Source of the DNA: Qipengyuania sp. JC766
GTDB lineage: Bacteria > Pseudomonadota > Alphaproteobacteria > Sphingomonadales > Sphingomonadaceae
Reading direction: 5' to 3'
DNA length: 64,000 nt
Assembly (NCBI RefSeq): GCF_040717445.1
Contig: NZ_JBFEFL010000001.1
Location: forward strand, 1,364,001 to 1,428,000
The stretch's first letter is position 1, and the number at the start of each line of letters is the position of its first letter. Position numbers and translations under genes: made by a program. Shown piece by piece: positions 62,779 to 64,000 of this stretch. The notes beneath the pieces were generated by a model, which searched no databases, was not told where the DNA came from, and saw only the letters and a program-made list of their open reading frames with translations.

Positions 62779-64000
62779 TCAGCGGCGCGCCATGCGCACG
62801 CCGCGGTCGAGCGCCCCGGGCAGCGGCTTGCCGTCCGCCCATGCGATGCAGCCATGGCCGCCGGTCTTGACGCTGGAGCACATGCCGTTCGCCGCGGTAC
62901 GTTCGAAACCGCCGGCGGACACGCGCCAGTACATCTTGCCGCGCACGCGGGCCTGGGTGATGACCATCTGGTATTCGGACAGCTGCGGATAGCGCTTCTT
63001 GTAGATGTCCCACGCACGCTTCGCGCTCGCTTCGCTGGAGAAGGAGCCGAGCTGGACGAGGTAGTCGCCCTGGTTCTGAGTTGCAGCCTGCTGCACGGCC
63101 GGCGCGGACCCGCGGTCGCGCGACACGGCAGACGCCGCCACCGGCGCGGCGGTGGTGCGCGCGACGGCAGCCACGGTCGAACGCGGCATCGGCGGATCGA
63201 TGAAGCCCGGCTCCTGCGACGGCCTGGCGACCGGTGTCGCCACGCGCGCCGGTTCGCGAGTAGCGCCGAACGCGTCGTCGAAATTGCGCGCCTCGGGGGC
63301 CGCTGCCTGCTGCGGCACGACTGGCACCGGAACGGCGGCGGGCGCGTAACGCGGCGTGCTGGCGACGGCGAGTGCCGGGAGTTCGGGCGCACGCCCGTCT
63401 GCCGCAAGGGCCATGGCCGGCATTTCGGCCGGGGCCGCCTGGTAGGTCGGGGCCGCTTCGGCGACCATCGCGTCCATCGAGGGATGGTTGGCGAGCGCCA
63501 GTTCCACCGGCTGGCCGTTGTCTGACGTCACGGGCACGCCCAGCAGTCCGGCGACGCGCTGCTGCGTCGCGCCGGGCGCGGCGTTCTGCGCCCATTCGGC
63601 GATGCGATCGTTGATCTTGTCCGCCGGCACGTCTTCGGCCGCCATCACCCGCGCCGAACGCCAGTCGCCGGCGAGCGCGTAGGAATAGGCGAGGTTCTGG
63701 CGAACCTTGGCGGTGTTCTGTCCCCCGGCGAGCGCGTTGCGCAGGACATGCACGCCCTGCTGCGGCTGGCCGGCGAGCGACAGCGCGAGGCCGTAATCGG
63801 CGGCGTCGAATTCGTCGCGCCGGCTCTCCAGCATGCGCAGGGCCGTCGCATGGTTGCCCGCCGCGATCTCGGCGAGCGAATAACTGAGCGCCGTGCGCGC
63901 GCTGGTATCGCCCAGCGCCATCGCGTCCTTGAAGCTCGTCGCGGCGGACTTGAACCGCCCGGCTTCCATGTAGGTGGCACCAAGGACGGTGCGCAGCTGC
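62779..64000 (-). CDS. TPR and SPOR domain protein, N-terminal part beyond window
   Basis: About 407 residues are visible and the frame stays open at the window edge, where QLRTVLGATYMEAGRFKSAA continues a TPR pattern. TPR-type repeats cover the first ~130 visible residues. A disordered Pro/Ala-rich linker follows (VPVPVVPQQAAAPEARNFDD). The C-terminal 80 residues are a SPOR domain (GDYLVQLGSFSSEASAKRAW, KMYWRVSAGGFERTAANGMC), which binds denuded peptidoglycan at the division site. Septal or envelope function is likely. Confidence 0.88.
   Translation of the reverse strand, partial: QLRTVLGATYMEAGRFKSAATSFKDAMALGDTSARTALSYSLAEIAAGNHATALRMLESRRDEFDAADYGLALSLAGQPQQGVHVLRNALAGGQNTAKVRQNLAYSYALAGDWRSARVMAAEDVPADKINDRIAEWAQNAAPGATQQRVAGLLGVPVTSDNGQPVELALANHPSMDAMVAEAAPTYQAAPAEMPAMALAADGRAPELPALAVASTPRYAPAAVPVPVVPQQAAAPEARNFDDAFGATREPARVATPVARPSQEPGFIDPPMPRSTVAAVARTTAAPVAASAVSRDRGSAPAVQQAATQNQGDYLVQLGSFSSEASAKRAWDIYKKRYPQLSEYQMVITQARVRGKMYWRVSAGGFERTAANGMCSSVKTGGHGCIAWADGKPLPGALDRGVRMARR

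Overview
The window looks like chromosomal core DNA of a GC-rich alphaproteobacterium of the order Sphingomonadales, most likely an Erythrobacteraceae-type genome. The evidence is the phosphotransferase ChpT, an RpoH with the Q-K-K-L-F-F-N-L-R box, the ATP synthase assembly factor ATP12, a DUF3297 protein, EcfG-type promoter motifs (GGAAC-N17-CGTT), a TorF-type porin, and many ATGA/GTGA start-stop overlaps. I see no phage, insertion sequence, integron or CRISPR array. The window cuts two genes: clpB at the left edge (its 3' end is missing) and a TPR/SPOR protein at the right edge (its 5' end is missing). No gap between genes exceeds about 260 bp.

Layout. 1-11.7 kb: clpB (minus), then a penicillin-acylase-family hydrolase, a double-domain M16 peptidase lipoprotein, a small protein, a succinate-semialdehyde dehydrogenase behind an EcfG-like promoter, an ABC1 kinase and a KtrB/KtrA-type potassium uptake pair. 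11.7-18.1 kb (minus): the gatC-gatA-(small membrane protein)-gatB operon for the tRNA amidotransferase, a DUF4153 membrane protein, an FKBP isomerase and rpsU. 18.2-22 kb: six overlapping genes from fluC/crcB to ATP12. 22-25.6 kb (minus): an Mla lipid transport operon. 25.7-30.6 kb: valS, an alcohol dehydrogenase with an apparent frameshift, and queE. 30.6-36.6 kb (minus): a HerA-like ATPase, a TIGR02186/TauE pair, and a glycosyltransferase/outer-membrane-protein pair resembling NfrB/NfrA. 36.7-41.1 kb: nhaA, a TorF-like porin, a metallophosphoesterase and ugd.

41.1-64 kb: rnpB lies directly behind an AmpD-like amidase, chpT and a JAMM peptidase (all minus). Then come rluD, rpoH, mtgA, a zinc-type CDF transporter, and a module of lipoprotein, ECF sigma factor, RskA-like anti-sigma factor and fasciclin protein. 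These are followed by clpX and clpP, an amidase-family protein, a CPA1 antiporter, and a trigger factor with a long histone-like Lys/Ala/Pro tail. The last part holds tRNA-Leu(UAG), a cluster of three small proteins behind a second EcfG-like promoter, a CHAP protein, der, a DUF2721 protein, bacterioferritin and its ferredoxin (with a likely Fur-controlled promoter), and the SPOR protein.

Taken together the region is rich in proteostasis (clpB, clpX, clpP, rpoH, trigger factor, FKBP), envelope maintenance (Mla, MtgA, amidase, CHAP, SPOR) and stress control. The most interesting signals are the two EcfG-like promoters (one drives an uncharacterised operon of acidic, proline-rich microproteins), the trigger-factor tail, the SigK/RskA/fasciclin-like module, the NfrA/NfrB-like glycan pair, a palindrome inside the clpB heat-shock promoter, the rnpB promoter embedded in the amidase stop region, and the alcohol dehydrogenase frameshift.
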